A DNA stretch of 64,000 nt from Piromyces finnis (taxonomy: Eukaryota > Neocallimastigomycota > Neocallimastigomycetes > Neocallimastigales > Neocallimastigaceae), in contig MCFH01000033.1 of NCBI GenBank assembly GCA_002104945.1, positions 62,001 through 126,000 of the forward strand, read 5' to 3'. Position numbers and translations under genes: made by a program. Shown piece after piece: positions 61,667 to 64,000 of this stretch (its first letter is position 1; every line of letters starts with the position of its first letter). The notes beneath the pieces are model-generated. The model was not told where the DNA came from. It saw only the letters and a list, made by a program, of their open reading frames with translations, and made no database searches.

Positions 61667-64000
61667 TTATTCGTCGTCGTCGTCGTCGTCATCGTCGTCG
61701 TCGTTATCATCATTCTTTGGACCTTTTTCCTTTTCATCATCTTTTTTCTTACCATCTTCATTAGATTTAGCTTCTTCCATTTTTTGTTTCCAAGCATGAG
61801 CCATAGATAATAATTTAAATACTGGTTTTTCTTTTTCTTCATCTGGGAAGATGTAATCCAAATATTCTTCCCATGTAACTTGATCTCCTCCAGTTTCGTC
61901 TTCAATTCTACGACGTTTCTTGACAATCTTTGGCATCATTTGTTCTACCTTTTTAAGATGTTCTTCATCACCCTTTTCAGTTTCAAATTCTTTCCATGAT
62001 TCTAATAATACTACTCTCTCTTCCTTTAAATTACTCTTCTTTAAATTATCGTATCCTTGTTGGAATACTTTTCTTGCATTTCCAACGGAATCAATGTCTT
62101 CATCGTCAATAGATGCTTCAAAGTTAGCATAACTAATCCAAACCTTTTTTTTTTTTTTGAATAATTATATAATAATAATAATAATAGTAATAATAATAAC
62201 AATTAAGTTGTTAGAATAACTTTGATATAAAAAATTATATATAATAATACTTTTTTTTTTTTTTTTTTTTTAGATATAATAATAAAAAATAATATAAAAT
62301 AAAATATAATGTGTATCTTTTATCTTTTATATATAATAAAATTCACTTTACCTTAACATGATCAGTTCTACTGAGGAGTCTTTTATATAATTCTCTTGCT
62401 TTATCCCATTCTCTTTCATTAACTTCAAAATCAATATAGGCTTTCCATAATACTTCTGGCATATCAAGTACTGGCTGATTAACAGCAATTTCAAATATAC
62501 CTTCAGCTAATTCATTATCACCCAACATAATTTCTAATTCACCATATTTAATCCAAGCATAACAATTTCCAGGATTCCATTCTAAATATTTTTGATAAAG
62601 TTTACGAGCATTATCAAATTCTCTTAATTTTAATTCAATTTCAATATATCCTTTAAATAATTTTTCTTTTGGACAGAGACCAATAGCTCTTCCTAATAAT
62701 TTTCTCATTTTTCCAACCTCGAATCGTCGTATTAAAAATTTGGCATATAATAACCATATTTTTGCAAATGTAAATGTTTTATGTGGTATAATTGATAAAC
62801 ATTTTTCATAAATTTGTTCAGCTCTTTCAATGTCTTTTGTTTCTTGTTCTTCCCAAATAGCATAAAATATCCATAAATATATATATCTTTGCCATAATCT
62901 TTTTTCATTAACCGGTGGTGTTTGACCAACAGCTCTTTCATAAACTTCACGAATTTTTTCTTTATCATTCGTGGTTTCTTCTAATTTTATATAATCTATC
63001 CAACTATCATAATTATTTGGATTATTTTCAACTTCCTAATAATACATACGATGTATATGAGAAATGAGAAATATTTATTTATTATCATATTATTATATAT
63101 ACAAATAAAAAAAAAAAAAGTTAATAAATATGTATGTGTATATAATTACTATAACAATAATGTCATCTATCTATTCTTATCGTACTGTTTAAAAAAAATT
63201 ACCTCTTCGTATTTTATTCTTCTTTTTTGAAGTATAACATCTTCTATACCATCCTTTTGACCAAATTGTTTTTCAAATTGAGTATATTCTTTATATAAAT
63301 TCTTTGTTTTATCTTTTGGAAGGTGATCCAAAGCATATTTATATATTACTCTTGCTCTATCATATTCTTTTAATCTAGTTTCAAACTTGGCGAATGATAT
63401 ATATAAATGTTGATCTATATCTTCTTCATCAAGCGTTGCTAAACATTGTTCATAAATTGCTCTAGCACGTTCTTTTACAATTTAAATTAAAAATATAATA
63501 CCATGTAGTTAAGATTATTTAACAAATTATATAACAATAAAGTTTAAATAGCAAAATAATGAAATAATAAAATATATAAAAAGTAAATATTTATATTATA
63601 ATTAATTAATTTTGTTTTAAAAGCTTTATTTCTATTTACCAATTTCATGATTTTGTTCTTCAAATTTAGAATATTTAATCCAATTTTTTGAATGTTGATT
63701 TAAACTAATAAATCTTTCGTAAATACTTCTAACTCTATCATTTTCATGATATCTGTTATTATAAAATTTATAATATTTTTTATTAAAATTATTATGTATT
63801 TTTACATATATATATATTTTTTAATGTTTACATAATATTTATGTCCATAATAAAAATAATAAATTATTAAAATAAAAATTACCTTTTTTCAAATTTTATG
63901 TAAGCTAACCAAGCGTCTTCTGTTGGTTCCCAATCCATCCATCTTTCAAATACTTGACGTGCTCCTGCAACATTTCCTAACATTTCTTCCATATAAGTAT
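61667..64000 (-). CDS. CLF1: Clf1/CRNKL1 (Crooked neck-like) splicing factor, 5' end beyond window
   Basis: Five exons are visible on the minus strand: 64000-63883 (partial), 63752-63640, 63471-63203, 63035-62352 and 62143-61667. They join in phase. The protein is a run of HAT repeats: [86 protein letters not shown]. The YMEEMLGN...[13 protein letters not shown] segment is characteristic of Clf1/Crooked neck. This factor belongs to the Prp19-associated (NTC) complex needed for spliceosome activation, in the nucleus. The C-terminus ([13 protein letters not shown]) is followed by a Lys/Glu-rich tail ending in about ten Asp, encoded by a GAC/GAT repeat. The N-terminal HAT repeats lie outside the window. 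Confidence 0.95.

Noticed and set aside
62732..62968. 78-codon frame on the minus strand as a separate gene
   Set aside because: It is an out-of-frame shadow of the HAT-repeat exon of the Clf1 gene.

Overview
The window is nuclear DNA of a fungus, almost certainly an anaerobic gut fungus (Neocallimastigomycota). The evidence is the extreme A+T content with long A and T runs, short GT-AG introns, and the protein types. These include fungal dockerins (Cys-Trp-Ala-Glu ... Trp-Cys-Gly-Ile), CBM1 cellulose-binding modules, a CotH kinase protein with chitin-binding modules, GH114 and PL1 enzymes, and a class C seven-helix receptor with a huge beta-helix ectodomain. I cannot name the genus.

Layout: 1.4-6.8 kb holds two tandem GH114 (polygalactosaminidase-type) genes with membrane-anchored C-termini. 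They share a 230-bp identical tract. 7.8-10.1 kb (minus) is a secreted CotH kinase-like protein with two CBM18 modules. 13.0-18.5 kb is an 11-exon gene for a beta-helix/EGF/seven-helix receptor. 20.8-24.1 kb is a purple-acid-phosphatase-like enzyme carrying four dockerin-like modules and a C-terminal CBM1, so it is probably a cellulosome component. 24.8-32.3 kb holds four members of a Cys-rich, probably GPI-anchored surface protein family, with one unrelated small gene among them. A fifth member lies at 55.8-56.7 kb (minus). 35.8-37.1 kb is a CBM1-PL1 pectate lyase, and 37.7-38.7 kb (minus) a bacterial-looking GNAT acetyltransferase.

The right part is core eukaryotic housekeeping: Arp3 (40.1-43.5 kb), an INCENP/Sli15-like passenger-complex scaffold (44.4-47.9 kb), a Hel2/ZNF598-like RING E3 ligase (51.4-54.9 kb), Arl8 in nine exons (58.1-59.5 kb, minus) and the 3' part of the splicing factor Clf1/CRNKL1 (61.7 kb to the window end, minus).

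The most notable non-coding element is a tRNA-derived SINE at 50,514-51,074 with A and B boxes, a poly(A) tail and a 15-bp target-site duplication. Others are a hexanucleotide array of about 310 bp between two degenerate direct repeats (34.3-35.0 kb), a perfect 30-bp-arm palindrome (38.8 kb) and a candidate structured RNA (48.6 kb).

Together the left half reads as a surface and secreted toolkit for plant-fibre and microbial polysaccharide attack and sensing. The right half reads as ordinary cell biology. All exon structures were worked out by hand from GT/AG sites, phase continuity and protein-family conservation, without transcript data.
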